Part shown: positions 36,021-44,532 of the stretch, in pieces
Layout of the letters: each line of letters opens with the position of its first letter
Numbering within the stretch: the stretch's first letter is position 1
Assembly (NCBI GenBank): GCA_027082925.1
Contig: JALWTD010000013.1
Coordinates: 32,349 to 96,348 of the forward strand
Origin: Flavobacteriaceae bacterium
GTDB lineage: Bacteria; Bacteroidota; Bacteroidia; Flavobacteriales; Flavobacteriaceae
Length of the DNA stretch: 64,000 bases
Reading direction: 5' to 3'
Notes under the pieces: model-generated
What the model was told of the DNA's origin: nothing
The model's database searches: none
Seen by the model: only the letters and a program-made list of their open reading frames with translations
Program-made: the position numbers and the translations under genes

Positions 36021-38570
36021 CTATCCACATTTTGTATGCCCACAATTTTTACACTTTAAACAGCCTTCTTCATAAATTAAACCGTCAGGATCTCCGCATT
36101 CTGCACATTTTTTATCTGCAGCTTGAGTTCCGTCCGGCACAAATTGTTTTAAAGCACGAACAATACCGTTTTTCCAAGTATTAATGTTGCTATCGTATAA
36201 ATTTAAGTTATTAATTAAGTCTACTACATAAGGTATTGGCATGCCATGTCTTAACACACCCGAGATTAACTTTGCGTAGTTCCAATATTCTTTATCAAAC
36301 GTTCTTGAAAGTCCTTCTAAAGTAACCTTATAGCCTTGTTTGTCTAAAAATTGAAAATCGTACCTAGATTCGCCATTTTCATCTCTATTTTTAATTACCC
36401 ATCCTTGTTCTAACCAGGCAGGTATAATAAAAGCATCGTCTATTTTCCCTGTAAATATCTCGTAAGGTCTATTCTCTATTAATCCTACAACTGCCACCCA
36501 TTTTTCGTAGTCATTTTGAAAACGAACCACTTTAGCTTCAATTTTTTTAGGTCTTTTAGGGAAAATTGTTTCTGCATAACAATTTTCTTTGGCTTCTTCT
36601 TTTTTATCATCGTTTGACACTAAAATTCCACTTCGTGAACCGTCTCTATAAACAGTAATTCCTTTTAGCCCTTTTCGCCACGATTCAATATAAATATCAC
36701 CTACCAAATCTACCGGTACATCTGAAGCTAAATTTATGGTAGAGCTGATAGAATGTGTTGTGTATTTTTGAATTAACGCCTGCATTTCTACACGCTTTAC
36801 CCAATCTATTTCAGGAGCAGTAGCTCCTTTATACGGACTTTCTTCAATAGCGGTTTTACCGGTTATTTTCATCCATTCTTTTAATTTTGGATGGTACACA
36901 TCAAACTCTTCAAAAGCATCTCCTAAATCATCTACATATGAAATTTTTGCATTGGTATCATCCGGATTTACTTTTCTTCTTCGTTTGTACGACAATAAAA
37001 AGACAGGTTCTATTCCCGATGATGTTTGAGCTAACATACTTAAGCTTCCTGTTGGAGCAACAGTGCTTATAGAAATATTTCTTCTTCCAAATTTCATCAT
37101 TCGCTTATATATTGAAGGAAATTCCTTTTCTATCATTTGCACGAACTCTGAAAATTTTTCTATTTCAGGATTAAACACACTAAACTTGCCTCTGGTAATT
37201 GCCATATCAATACTACTATCAAACTCACCTTTTAGCTTTGTTCGCATAATTTTATCGACCATTTTTAAGGCTTCATCTGTATCTATTTTAATACCCAAAG
37301 CTGCTATTGCATCAGCAAGCGCTGTAAAACCTAAACCTGTTCGTCTTCCTTTTTTCCCTGTTTGGTACAATAATTTCCACGTATCTATTTCTACCTGCTT
37401 AATATTATTAGGCTCTTTATCGTGCATTATTTTGTTAAAAATTTTATCGACAGCCTCTAACTCTAAATCAACTAAGTCATCCATTAAACGTTGTGATTCG
37501 TAAGCTACTTCATAAAATTTTTCGAAATTAAATGTTGCTTTTTCTGTAAAAGGATTTTCTACAAAACTGTACAAATTCATTGCTATAAGTCTGCAACTAT
37601 CACCTCCTTGCATTGCAATTTCTGAACACGGATTGGTAGAACTATTTTTAAATCCCGGATATATGGATGAGGTTGAATAAAAATGCTGTCTGTCCCAGAA
37701 AATTAATCCTGGCTCTGCCGTATTATGTGCACATTTAATAATGGTATTCCAAAGTGTTTTTGCCTTAATTGTTTTGGTATAGGTTGGATTTTCACTCTCT
37801 ATTGGCCAACGCAAGGTAAAATCGTCATCATTTACCACAGCTATCATAAATTCATCAGACAATCGGATAGAGATGTTTGCTCCTGTTATTTTAGTTAAAT
37901 CTTGTTTAATTGTTACAAATTCTTCAATATCGGGATGGGCCACATCCATAGTAAGCATTAACGCACCTCTACGCCCATTTTGAGCAACTTCTCTGGTTGT
38001 GTTTGAAAACCGATTCATAAAAGAAACAGCTCCGCTGGTACTTCCAGCCGCATTGGATACTTTTGAACCGTTAGGACGTAAGTTTGACAAATCTACTCCA
38101 ACGCCACAACGTCTTTTAAATAGTTGTGCCAATTGCTGATCGGTATAAAAAATACCGCCATACGAATCTAAAACTGCAGGAACTACAACGCAATTGGACA
38201 AAGAAGCAATTACATTTTTATTTCCCAATGAAGACATAACGCTTCCTTGAGGTATTATATATTTGAAATTTTTAAAGAGTTGGTATATCGCTTCTTCTGA
38301 TAAAAATTTTCGTTTTTGCCCATAATTAGATAAATTTTCTGGTGTATTTTCGTTTTCTGAATATTTTTTCTCAATACGAGCAAATTCAGAAGCCATTCGC
38401 TTATGCATATCATCTGGCGTAACTTCCAAATAATCTCCATCATCGTTTTTCATGGCATACTTGTTAATCCAAGTAGTTGCCGCTAATTCATCTCCATTAA
38501 AATATGCTAAGGTGCGTTCTAGCACCTCATCATACGTAAATACTTTCGAAAATACTAATTGGTTGGTCAT
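36021..38570 (-). CDS. nrdJ: Adenosylcobalamin-dependent (class II) ribonucleotide reductase
   Basis: This is an 849-residue class II reductase that makes deoxyribonucleotides with a B12-derived radical and needs no oxygen. The active-site motif NPCSEI carries Asn313, the radical Cys315 and Glu317. The redox cysteines are likely Cys127 (SNCVVV) and Cys326 (GGDSCRL). The RRCGVGVDLSNLRPNG and RRNISISTVAPTGS segments are typical. The C-terminal third holds a TSCPD-type domain, and the last 30 residues form a Cys-rich zinc-ribbon tail (CAECG ... CLKCKNCG) that probably re-reduces the site. I saw no obvious cobalamin riboswitch upstream. Confidence 0.95.
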   Translation of the reverse strand: MTNQLVFSKVFTYDEVLERTLAYFNGDELAATTWINKYAMKNDDGDYLEVTPDDMHKRMASEFARIEKKYSENENTPENLSNYGQKRKFLSEEAIYQLFKNFKYIIPQGSVMSSLGNKNVIASLSNCVVVPAVLDSYGGIFYTDQQLAQLFKRRCGVGVDLSNLRPNGSKVSNAAGSTSGAVSFMNRFSNTTREVAQNGRRGALMLTMDVAHPDIEEFVTIKQDLTKITGANISIRLSDEFMIAVVNDDDFTLRWPIESENPTYTKTIKAKTLWNTIIKCAHNTAEPGLIFWDRQHFYSTSSIYPGFKNSSTNPCSEIAMQGGDSCRLIAMNLYSFVENPFTEKATFNFEKFYEVAYESQRLMDDLVDLELEAVDKIFNKIMHDKEPNNIKQVEIDTWKLLYQTGKKGRRTGLGFTALADAIAALGIKIDTDEALKMVDKIMRTKLKGEFDSSIDMAITRGKFSVFNPEIEKFSEFVQMIEKEFPSIYKRMMKFGRRNISISTVAPTGSLSMLAQTSSGIEPVFLLSYKRRRKVNPDDTNAKISYVDDLGDAFEEFDVYHPKLKEWMKITGKTAIEESPYKGATAPEIDWVKRVEMQALIQKYTTHSISSTINLASDVPVDLVGDIYIESWRKGLKGITVYRDGSRSGILVSNDDKKEEAKENCYAETIFPKRPKKIEAKVVRFQNDYEKWVAVVGLIENRPYEIFTGKIDDAFIIPAWLEQGWVIKNRDENGESRYDFQFLDKQGYKVTLEGLSRTFDKEYWNYAKLISGVLRHGMPIPYVVDLINNLNLYDSNINTWKNGIVRALKQFVPDGTQAADKKCAECGDPDGLIYEEGCLKCKNCGHTKCG

Positions 38571-38727
38571 GTCTGGGTACTTTTAATTGTTCTGATTTGA
38601 GCTATTAAAATTATTGAATATTTGAAATGAAATAATCTTCAAGTCAAATTAGTTAATAACATTTTGCTGTTGAAAAGTCAATTTTTTTGTATGTGTTTTT
38701 TTTGTAGATTTAAGTTTTTATTGCATC

Positions 38728-39297
38728 ATGAGAAACGCTAAAATTCATAACTTATCTCTTCGAGGAAATACAGGTGTTCTATTTGGTGTAATTTCACTGC
38801 TTTTTATTTACTTAATAGCATTTTTTATTGCTCAATTTGAATCGGGAGACGTAGGAGTTTCAATGCTCCCTATTTCTTTTTTTGAACTATTGCTAAGTGT
38901 GGTTTCAATTGTTTTTGTTTTTATCTCATACTTACTTATTGTTCTTATCAATAAAAAGAAGAGAAAAAAACTAAGGCTTAAAAAATGGGACACAAATGCT
39001 AAAAAAATTAGGCTCATTTATTTTTTGTATGTCATTATTTTAGGAGTCGCCATTTATTTTTTAGAAGCCAACGGATTGCTAAAACTTATTGTTCCTGTAA
39101 CTATAGTTGGCTACGGTATTTTTGCTATTATTGCACATAAGTACACTTCTGGAAATACGGCAATTTTAGGAATTATTTTTATTATTGAAGGCTTAGTTGC
39201 TTTAATGTATCCAACTCTTGGATTTTATTTATGGGGAATTGCATTTGGACTAAATCATATTGCCTACGGAATCTATTATTCAAATAAAACTACTTAG
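38728..39297 (+). CDS. Integral membrane protein, unknown function
   Basis: This is a 189-residue protein with about five to six hydrophobic segments (17-34, 50-72, 93-109, 113-131, 142-158, 162-180) and a very basic cytoplasmic loop of Lys/Arg residues around 75-90. The C-terminal half, with an IIFIIEGLVALMYP segment, recalls the DUF308/HdeD style of small membrane proteins, but the match is by eye only. Divergent from the reductase and convergent with the next gene. Function unknown. Confidence 0.65.
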   Translation: MRNAKIHNLSLRGNTGVLFGVISLLFIYLIAFFIAQFESGDVGVSMLPISFFELLLSVVSIVFVFISYLLIVLINKKKRKKLRLKKWDTNAKKIRLIYFLYVIILGVAIYFLEANGLLKLIVPVTIVGYGIFAIIAHKYTSGNTAILGIIFIIEGLVALMYPTLGFYLWGIAFGLNHIAYGIYYSNKTT

Positions 39298-39298
39298 G

Positions 39299-39520
39299 CT
39301 ACTTATTTTTTAGTCGTCGCACTAAATATTCCAATCCGTTTAATTTAAGTTCGTATACCAAGTGCAACATAGTTCCTATCTCTCCTTTTGGAAACCCTTT
39401 GTTATGATACCAAACAATATAGTATTCAGGAATATCTATTAGGTATGTTCCTTTATATTTTCCAAATGGCATTTTAGTATTTGCCAATTTTACAAGCGCA
39501 TGAGGCTTACTACTTTCCAT
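39299..39520 (-). CDS. DUF3820 family small protein
   Basis: This is a 73-residue protein with the DUF3820 signature MPFGKYKGTYLIDIPEYY followed by WYHNKGFPKGEIG. The family is annotated as a putative quorum-sensing-regulated virulence factor, but the mechanism is not established; the fold resembles a small nucleic-acid-binding domain. It overlaps the end of the upstream oxidoreductase by 11 bases, so the two are translationally linked. Confidence 0.8.
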   Translation of the reverse strand: MESSKPHALVKLANTKMPFGKYKGTYLIDIPEYYIVWYHNKGFPKGEIGTMLHLVYELKLNGLEYLVRRLKNK

Positions 39521-40712
39521 CTACGTAATCTTGCAAGTAGCTAAAATGTTTGGTTAATTTTCCGTTTTTTGTTACGCATGAACGTTCCAAAATACCATCA
39601 GCATCATTATTAAAAAATGCAGGAATGACGTATTTTGCAAACTGTTCTCCAAACCCTTCGGAAGCATCTTTAGGCAACTCACAAGGTAAATTATCAACGG
39701 CCATTACAGCTATGGCATTTTTATTTTTAAAATAAACTTCTTGCTCACTTTGTGGTTGATATCCATAAATTGGTTCTGCAATTATAGAAGGTCTAATTGT
39801 AGAAGCTACAGGTCCATCAATATCACAACTAACATCTGCAACTACTTTAATATTAAAGTCTTTCGATTTTGCATCGTCACGAGTAAAAATATACGGAGCG
39901 CCATCACTAAAAAAATGTCCGGCAATATACATATCGGCTACTTTTGCAAAACGCATAAAGTTGCTTTCATATTCATGCGGGTTTGTATAAAAATCGCGGT
40001 TATCTAGAACCTTACCGTCTTTTCGCTTATTGTAATCTAACACATCTATTTGTACGTAAACCGGTTCGTCAAAAGTTTCATTTAAAAATGCATCAACAGA
40101 AACTTGGCGTAAATTCATACCATCTAACATTTCTTTTACTCCAGAACCTACTCTGCCTCTACCTGTTAATACAATTTTAATAGGTGGTAATTCTATTTTT
40201 TTTAACTCGTTAATAAGCGTTTTTTGGTCTTCTAAATCTTCTGCTTTTGGTAAATTAAATAGGTCAAATTTTAACCCAAATGTTCTAAAGCCATTGTAAG
40301 CACCAACAATACCGGCATATCTTCCAAATGCTACCAAACGTTTTCCTCTTGAATCGGTTATTACCTCATGGTCATGTAACTCAATATTCTTCAGTAAAAT
40401 AGCCAAAAGCAAATCTCTATTATAAGGTTGCTTTTTTATGGTATGCGAAAAGAAAAAATATTTTTTATTAGCTATTAAATGACTGATAGGAACTTCTTTA
40501 ACACCAAGTAACACATCACAATCCGAAACATCTGTTACCACCTCAATACCTTCTTTAATATAGGCCTCATCAGAAAAAACACGAATGTCTGAACTTTCTA
40601 CTTTTAGCTCTAATTGTGGATATTTAGTTAGTAATTCTTTGCATTTTTTAGGGGTAAAAACCACTCTTTTATCTGGTGGGTTTTTTCGTTCTTTTATAAT
40701 TCCTATTTTCAT
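39510..40712 (-). CDS. NAD(P)-dependent oxidoreductase, alanine/saccharopine dehydrogenase-like
   Basis: This 400-residue enzyme has an alanine-dehydrogenase/transhydrogenase N-terminal domain (opening KIGIIKERKNPPDKRVVFTP; the Arg and Lys bind substrate carboxylates). A Rossmann domain follows with IVLTGRGRVGSGV (GxGxxG-like, about 178-190), then VVADVSCDIDGPV. This type resembles yeast-type saccharopine dehydrogenase (Lys1) and is usually annotated only as NAD(P)-dependent oxidoreductase in Flavobacteria. Role in lysine degradation or alanine metabolism is inference. Confidence 0.78.
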   Translation of the reverse strand: MKIGIIKERKNPPDKRVVFTPKKCKELLTKYPQLELKVESSDIRVFSDEAYIKEGIEVVTDVSDCDVLLGVKEVPISHLIANKKYFFFSHTIKKQPYNRDLLLAILLKNIELHDHEVITDSRGKRLVAFGRYAGIVGAYNGFRTFGLKFDLFNLPKAEDLEDQKTLINELKKIELPPIKIVLTGRGRVGSGVKEMLDGMNLRQVSVDAFLNETFDEPVYVQIDVLDYNKRKDGKVLDNRDFYTNPHEYESNFMRFAKVADMYIAGHFFSDGAPYIFTRDDAKSKDFNIKVVADVSCDIDGPVASTIRPSIIAEPIYGYQPQSEQEVYFKNKNAIAVMAVDNLPCELPKDASEGFGEQFAKYVIPAFFNNDADGILERSCVTKNGKLTKHFSYLQDYVDGK

Positions 40713-40892
40713 TTAATCTAGAGTTTATGGTATGCACCAGTAACGCTTATGGCTAGTGAATGTCATAATTACAAGTATAATTACAACTTATTTTAACCGT
40801 ATTGTAATTTTCAAATTTATTGGTATAAATTTTGTTGCTAAGATATTATGAATTAAAGGATATAACAAGTATTAAGTGTGATAGATTTTTTA

Positions 40893-40900
40893 TAAATTTG
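40893..40900 (+). promoter_or_regulatory. Candidate -7 element of tmRNA gene
   Basis: TAAATTTG matches TAnnTTTG exactly, 34 bases before the mature 5' end, leaving a short 5' leader to be removed by processing. Confidence 0.45.
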
Positions 40901-40934
40901 CCTTTCTCTTTAAGAAAAAGTTCTTTGAAGTATT

Positions 40935-41326
40935 GGGGACGACTGGTTTTGACAGCAAGGTCAGTTAAAATATAAGCATGCCGAGTAATGAAATAGCACT
41001 CGTAAATCTCAATTTCAAATTTTTAAACGGCGAAGATAACTACGCTTTAGCTGCTTAATCCGAATTATAGTAGGATGAGCCTCGTCGCACAAGGTGCGAA
41101 AGCTAAATGTCTCTAGAAAGCCTTGGTTAACGGCGTTCTACCAAGAGGCATCGTAAATGTTAACATAGAAATACCACTGTTTCGATGGTATTTTGAAACT
41201 TTAGAAACTAAGCCTAAAGTGGATAGTTTTCGATCAGCTTTAGGTCTACAATGAAACGAAAACTAAGCATGTAGAAAGTATTTTAGTTGCTTGTTTGGAC
41301 CCGGGTTCGATTCCCGGCGTCTCCAC
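40935..41326 (+). ncRNA. ssrA: Transfer-messenger RNA (tmRNA)
   Basis: This is a tmRNA of about 392 bases that rescues stalled ribosomes. The 5' GGGGACG pairs with 3' CGTCTCC (one G-T pair) to form the acceptor stem, and the T arm GGGTTCGATTCCC is intact near the 3' end. The CCA end is not encoded (CTA follows the discriminator A). The tag frame ends with GGC GAA GAT AAC TAC GCT TTA GCT GCT TAA at 41029-41058, giving GEDNYALAA, a typical Bacteroidota proteolysis tag. The resume codon is probably GGC at 41029, although the frame remains open upstream. Pseudoknot-like pairs follow in the middle. Confidence 0.95.
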
Positions 41327-41392
41327 TATATTTTACCTTATTAAATCCTAATATATTAATTATCAACTAATTACAAATATTAAATATTTTTA

Positions 41393-41839
41393 TTAGCCGA
41401 CTATTAGTCCTGTTCCAGAACAATTGTACCGTGTGGTTCTAGGTAAACTAGCAGGAGTATTACCACGAGATGCAATCTTGCGGCAGCGGGGTAATAAATC
41501 TAAATTAAACGGATTATCAATCAATTCAAATCCATCTCTATTTTGAGAATAACATATTTCATCTTGCTTATTCCAAATTAATTTAATATTTATACCCTCC
41601 TCAAAGTCAGTAGCACTAAGTATAAAAAGTTCATCAGTATCAATAAGAAATCTCAACTTACCCTGAGCAATCAATTCTTTTCTAATTAAAAAAGACTTTT
41701 TTTCACTCTTTTTTGCTATTTCATTATTATAATATTTAATATAATTTTTGGAAATTTCTCTATTCGTTTTGGATATTACAGATTGAGAACAACATGAAGA
41801 AAAAGATAGAAAAACAAAAAATAGTAATAAATTTTTCAT
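41393..41839 (-). CDS. Small putative lipoprotein, unknown function
   Basis: This is a 148-residue protein with a signal peptide ending in FSSC (lipobox, Cys16). Residues 30-110 are a mixed helix/strand region without a recognised family. The C-terminal ~27 residues (RGNTPASLPRTTRYNCSGTGLIVG) are unlike the rest, and their coding sequence shares a 20-base block with the decayed gene just upstream. It starts 5 bases after the stop of that remnant, so it was probably the second gene of a pair. An immunity or binding role is speculation only. Confidence 0.55.
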   Translation of the reverse strand: MKNLLLFFVFLSFSSCCSQSVISKTNREISKNYIKYYNNEIAKKSEKKSFLIRKELIAQGKLRFLIDTDELFILSATDFEEGINIKLIWNKQDEICYSQNRDGFELIDNPFNLDLLPRCRKIASRGNTPASLPRTTRYNCSGTGLIVG

Positions 41840-41844
41840 AATTA

Positions 41845-42131
41845 TTAATTTTGAGATTTTAACTTTATAATTTCTGACTGTTTGACCGTTAATATTTTAG
41901 CCAATCTGTCTTTATGCATTTTAAAAGCATGAACATTAAAGTAATTTCCATCTGACCCAATATTGCCGCACGATTGTATCGTGTGGTTCTATCCAAAACT
42001 TCTAAATACTACAATATTTTCCAATAATCCTTGTTCTCTAGCGCCAAGCTATAACGTTGGTCTGCTGTATTGTCAATTCTGCTTGTAACGCTATATAAAG
42101 TATCATACACCGTATTTTTTACTGTATTATT
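41845..42131 (-). pseudogene. Decayed gene remnant upstream of the small lipoprotein
   Basis: On the minus strand a frame runs for 40 codons from 42131 (NTVYDTLYSVTSRIDNTADQ region), meets TAG at 42009-42011, continues in the same frame through VLDRTTRYN, then after a frame change continues as IGSDGNYFNVHAFKMHKDR up to a TAA at 41845-41847. The coding character on both sides of the lesions suggests a broken gene. The hexapeptide RTTRYN occurs again in the lipoprotein encoded just downstream. Its original function is not recognisable. This stretch explains most of the 529 bases without an intact gene. Confidence 0.4.
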
Positions 42132-42198
42132 TTAAAAAAGTTTCGTGCTTTTTTTATTTCTATTAGTTTCAAATATAAGTAATAAAAATAAAACCCAA

Positions 42199-42230
42199 CA
42201 AAAAAAGAGAGCACGAAGCTCTCTTTTTTT
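42199..42230. terminator. Bidirectional terminator downstream of the NagB fusion gene
   Basis: The stem AGAGAGC / GCTCTCT with loop ACGAA is flanked by A and T runs on both sides. It ends the minus-strand nagB fusion transcript about 140 bases after its stop and insulates the decayed gene region. Between it and 42368 I see only AT-rich sequence and a small inverted repeat, ATCATTA-AAA-TAATGAT, at 42309-42325. Confidence 0.85.
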
Positions 42231-42368
42231 ACTACTAACTAAAAAAATCAAAAACATTACTCAAATAGAATAAGTAACATTAATATTTGGTAAAATTAGA
42301 TTTTAATTATCATTAAAATAATGATTTATATCAGTTATTCCATTTTTTTTCATTTTTAATTGCTATGC

Positions 42369-44297
42369 TTAAAAATACCATCTTACAAAGGCTTCCATAG
42401 CAGCATAATCTGCCAATCCTAGTTTGTTATATTTTTGTGCTGTTTGCGTATTTCTATCTTCAGCACGCATCCAAAACTCTCTTAAATCGTCTCCTCTAAA
42501 CATAATGCCATCTTTTTGAGATTGATGGAAAAATATGGCTTTTCGTTTTCTGAGCACCTGATCAGGACTCATAGGCACTGCCATATCAATTTCATGAACT
42601 TCCCACTCATGCCAAGCTCCTTTATACAACCAAACCCAGCAGTGTTGCATAAATGGTTTTGGCTTTAATATTTTTAGCGATTCCATAAGTGCATTTAAAC
42701 AAACTCTATGCGTTCCATGAGGATCGGCCAAATCTCCTGCAGCAAAAATTTGATGAGGCTGTACTTTTTCAATTATAGCACACATAATAGCTATATCATC
42801 TTCACCTAACGGATTCTTTTTAATTTTTCCGGTTTCGTAAAAAGGCAAGTTTAAAAAATGTACTTGGCTATCCGGTATGTTTAAATACCTCATTGCTGCC
42901 AACGATTCTCTTTTTCTAATCAACCCTTTTAATTTTCGTACCTCAATGGTATCAATTTCATCATCTCGTTTAGAGGTAATTTGCGCTACAACTGCCGAAA
43001 GCGCTTCACTAGGATACATATCTAACGATACTTCTGCAAATTTTAGCGCTTCGTGATCTGCAACGGCTATATTTCCTGAAGTTTGATAAGCTACATGAAC
43101 CTCATGACCTTGCTCTACCAATCTATCCAGAGTGCCTCCCATAGAAATAACATCATCATCGGGGTGCGGACTAAACACCAATACTCTTTTTTTATGAGGT
43201 GTTGCCCGTTCAGGCCTATTTGTATCATCTGCCAACGGTTTTCCTCCGGGCCATCCGGTAATGGTGTGCTGTACTTTATTAAACATTTTAATATTTAAGT
43301 TGTACGATGAACCTTCTTGTGCTAACAAGCTAGACATTCCATTATCGTTGTAATCCTTATCTATCAACTTTAAAATTGATTTCCCCGTTAAATCACACAG
43401 CCAAATAATAGCCTTACTAGCAAGTTCATCGTTCCACAAACAAGCACGAACCAACCAAGGAGTTTTAATTCGTGTAAGCTCAGAAGCTGCTTCACTATCT
43501 AGCACAAATGTAGTATTGGAATGGTGTTGCAAATAAGTAGCCGGTACCTTAGAAGACACTTCTCCTTCAATTGTTTTTTTAATAATAGACGCTTTATTTT
43601 GTCCCCAAGCTAGCAATACAATTCGCTTTGCTCGTCGAACTGTTTTAATACCCATGGTAATTGCTTTTTTAGGCACATTATCAATTCCTAAAAATGCCGA
43701 AGCAGCATCAACACGGGTAATATGATCTAATAAAATACTACGCGTTTCAGAATTATAATGAGAACCCGGCTCGTTAAAACCAATATGCCCTGTTCGTCCA
43801 ATCCCCAATAATTGAAAATCGATACCTCCACTTTCAATAATCTTACGTTCATAATCTATACAATACTGATGTAAATCTTCGCTAGCTACTGTTCCGCTTG
43901 GTATATGAATATGCTCCGGAAGAATATCTACATGATTAAATAAATTTTCGTGCATAAAATGATAGTAACTTTGAATATTCTCTTTTTCCATCGGATAATA
44001 CTCATCCAAATTAAAAGTAATAACGTTTGAAAAGCTCACTCCTTCTTCTTTGTGAATTCGAATTAGCTCTTCATACACCTTTAAAGGCGAAGATCCGGTT
44101 GCTAAACCCAAAACACACTTCTCTCTTTTTTTTTGTTTACTTACAATAAGGTCTGCTATCTCTCTTGCAACCAAAACCGAACCATCGTTCGAATTTGAAA
44201 ATATCACATTATGAATTTTTTCATATCTGGTTTCTTCAAATTTACCCGGCTCACTATAAGCAATATCTTTAACTGTTTTGTATTGATTTACTTCCAT
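42369..44297 (-). CDS. Glucosamine-6-phosphate deaminase fused to a PIG-L/LmbE deacetylase
   Basis: This is a 642-residue two-domain protein. Residues ~25-280 are a NagB domain that turns glucosamine-6-phosphate into fructose-6-phosphate and ammonia: GLATGSSPLKVYEEL (phosphate loop), FNLDEY (Asp98) and GIGRTGHIGFNEPG (His171, Glu176). The usual Asp/Asn before GH is Thr169. Residues ~368-640 are a PIG-L/LmbE-type zinc deacetylase with SPHPDDD (His378, Asp381) and DPHGTH (His527, His530). PIG-L enzymes deacetylate GlcNAc compounds, so the second domain may convert GlcNAc-6-phosphate to the substrate of the first and replace NagA. Length is typical of the Bacteroidota long form. Divergent from the DeoR-type regulator gene. 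Confidence 0.93.
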   Translation of the reverse strand: MEVNQYKTVKDIAYSEPGKFEETRYEKIHNVIFSNSNDGSVLVAREIADLIVSKQKKREKCVLGLATGSSPLKVYEELIRIHKEEGVSFSNVITFNLDEYYPMEKENIQSYYHFMHENLFNHVDILPEHIHIPSGTVASEDLHQYCIDYERKIIESGGIDFQLLGIGRTGHIGFNEPGSHYNSETRSILLDHITRVDAASAFLGIDNVPKKAITMGIKTVRRAKRIVLLAWGQNKASIIKKTIEGEVSSKVPATYLQHHSNTTFVLDSEAASELTRIKTPWLVRACLWNDELASKAIIWLCDLTGKSILKLIDKDYNDNGMSSLLAQEGSSYNLNIKMFNKVQHTITGWPGGKPLADDTNRPERATPHKKRVLVFSPHPDDDVISMGGTLDRLVEQGHEVHVAYQTSGNIAVADHEALKFAEVSLDMYPSEALSAVVAQITSKRDDEIDTIEVRKLKGLIRKRESLAAMRYLNIPDSQVHFLNLPFYETGKIKKNPLGEDDIAIMCAIIEKVQPHQIFAAGDLADPHGTHRVCLNALMESLKILKPKPFMQHCWVWLYKGAWHEWEVHEIDMAVPMSPDQVLRKRKAIFFHQSQKDGIMFRGDDLREFWMRAEDRNTQTAQKYNKLGLADYAAMEAFVRWYF

Positions 44298-44353
44298 ATT
44301 TCAAAATATACATTATACACTTGGTAAAATTACAATAAAAACACTTAAATAAA

Positions 44354-44394
44354 TGCTTTTTTATGCGTTTTTATAAGTTTTAGTGCGTTTTTTA
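44354..44394. promoter_or_regulatory. Three phased TGCgTTTTTA boxes upstream of the NagB fusion
   Basis: TGCTTTTTTA (44354), TGCGTTTTTA (44364) and TGCGTTTTTTA (44384) begin 10 and 20 bases apart, so they fall on one face of the DNA. They lie 57-97 bases before the nagB-fusion start. Similar boxes lie before the susC gene at 45301-45344. Probable operators of the adjacent DeoR-type regulator, by position and repetition only. Confidence 0.45.
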
Positions 44395-44439
44395 GCGTCA
44401 TCTCCCGAAAATACACAAAATACAACTATTCATATGTAC

Positions 44440-44449
44440 AAAAAACGCA
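44440..44449. promoter_or_regulatory. Inverted TGCGTTTTTT box near the regulator gene
   Basis: AAAAAACGCA is the reverse complement of the boxes at 44364 and 44384, located 83 bases before the regulator ATG. It could allow autoregulation. Confidence 0.4.
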
Positions 44450-44532
44450 TATACAAATAGAAATAAATACGAGTAATTAAAATAATTTCGCATATTTGCA
44501 TTATTATCTATCGGTAATAAATCCACTACACC

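Noticed and set aside
37063..37503. 146-codon frame on the plus strand
   Set aside because: It lies wholly antisense to the ribonucleotide reductase, has no family motif and no ribosome-binding or promoter context; a shadow of the real gene.
38571..38727. Possible cobalamin riboswitch upstream of the B12-dependent reductase
   Set aside because: The 157-base gap shows no B12-box-like conserved core by eye and is too short for a usual cobalamin riboswitch.
41295..41392. Attachment-site duplication of the tmRNA 3' end marking an integrated element
   Set aside because: The 3' end sequence GGTTCGATTCCCGGCGTCTC was not seen again in the window, and no integrase gene is present.
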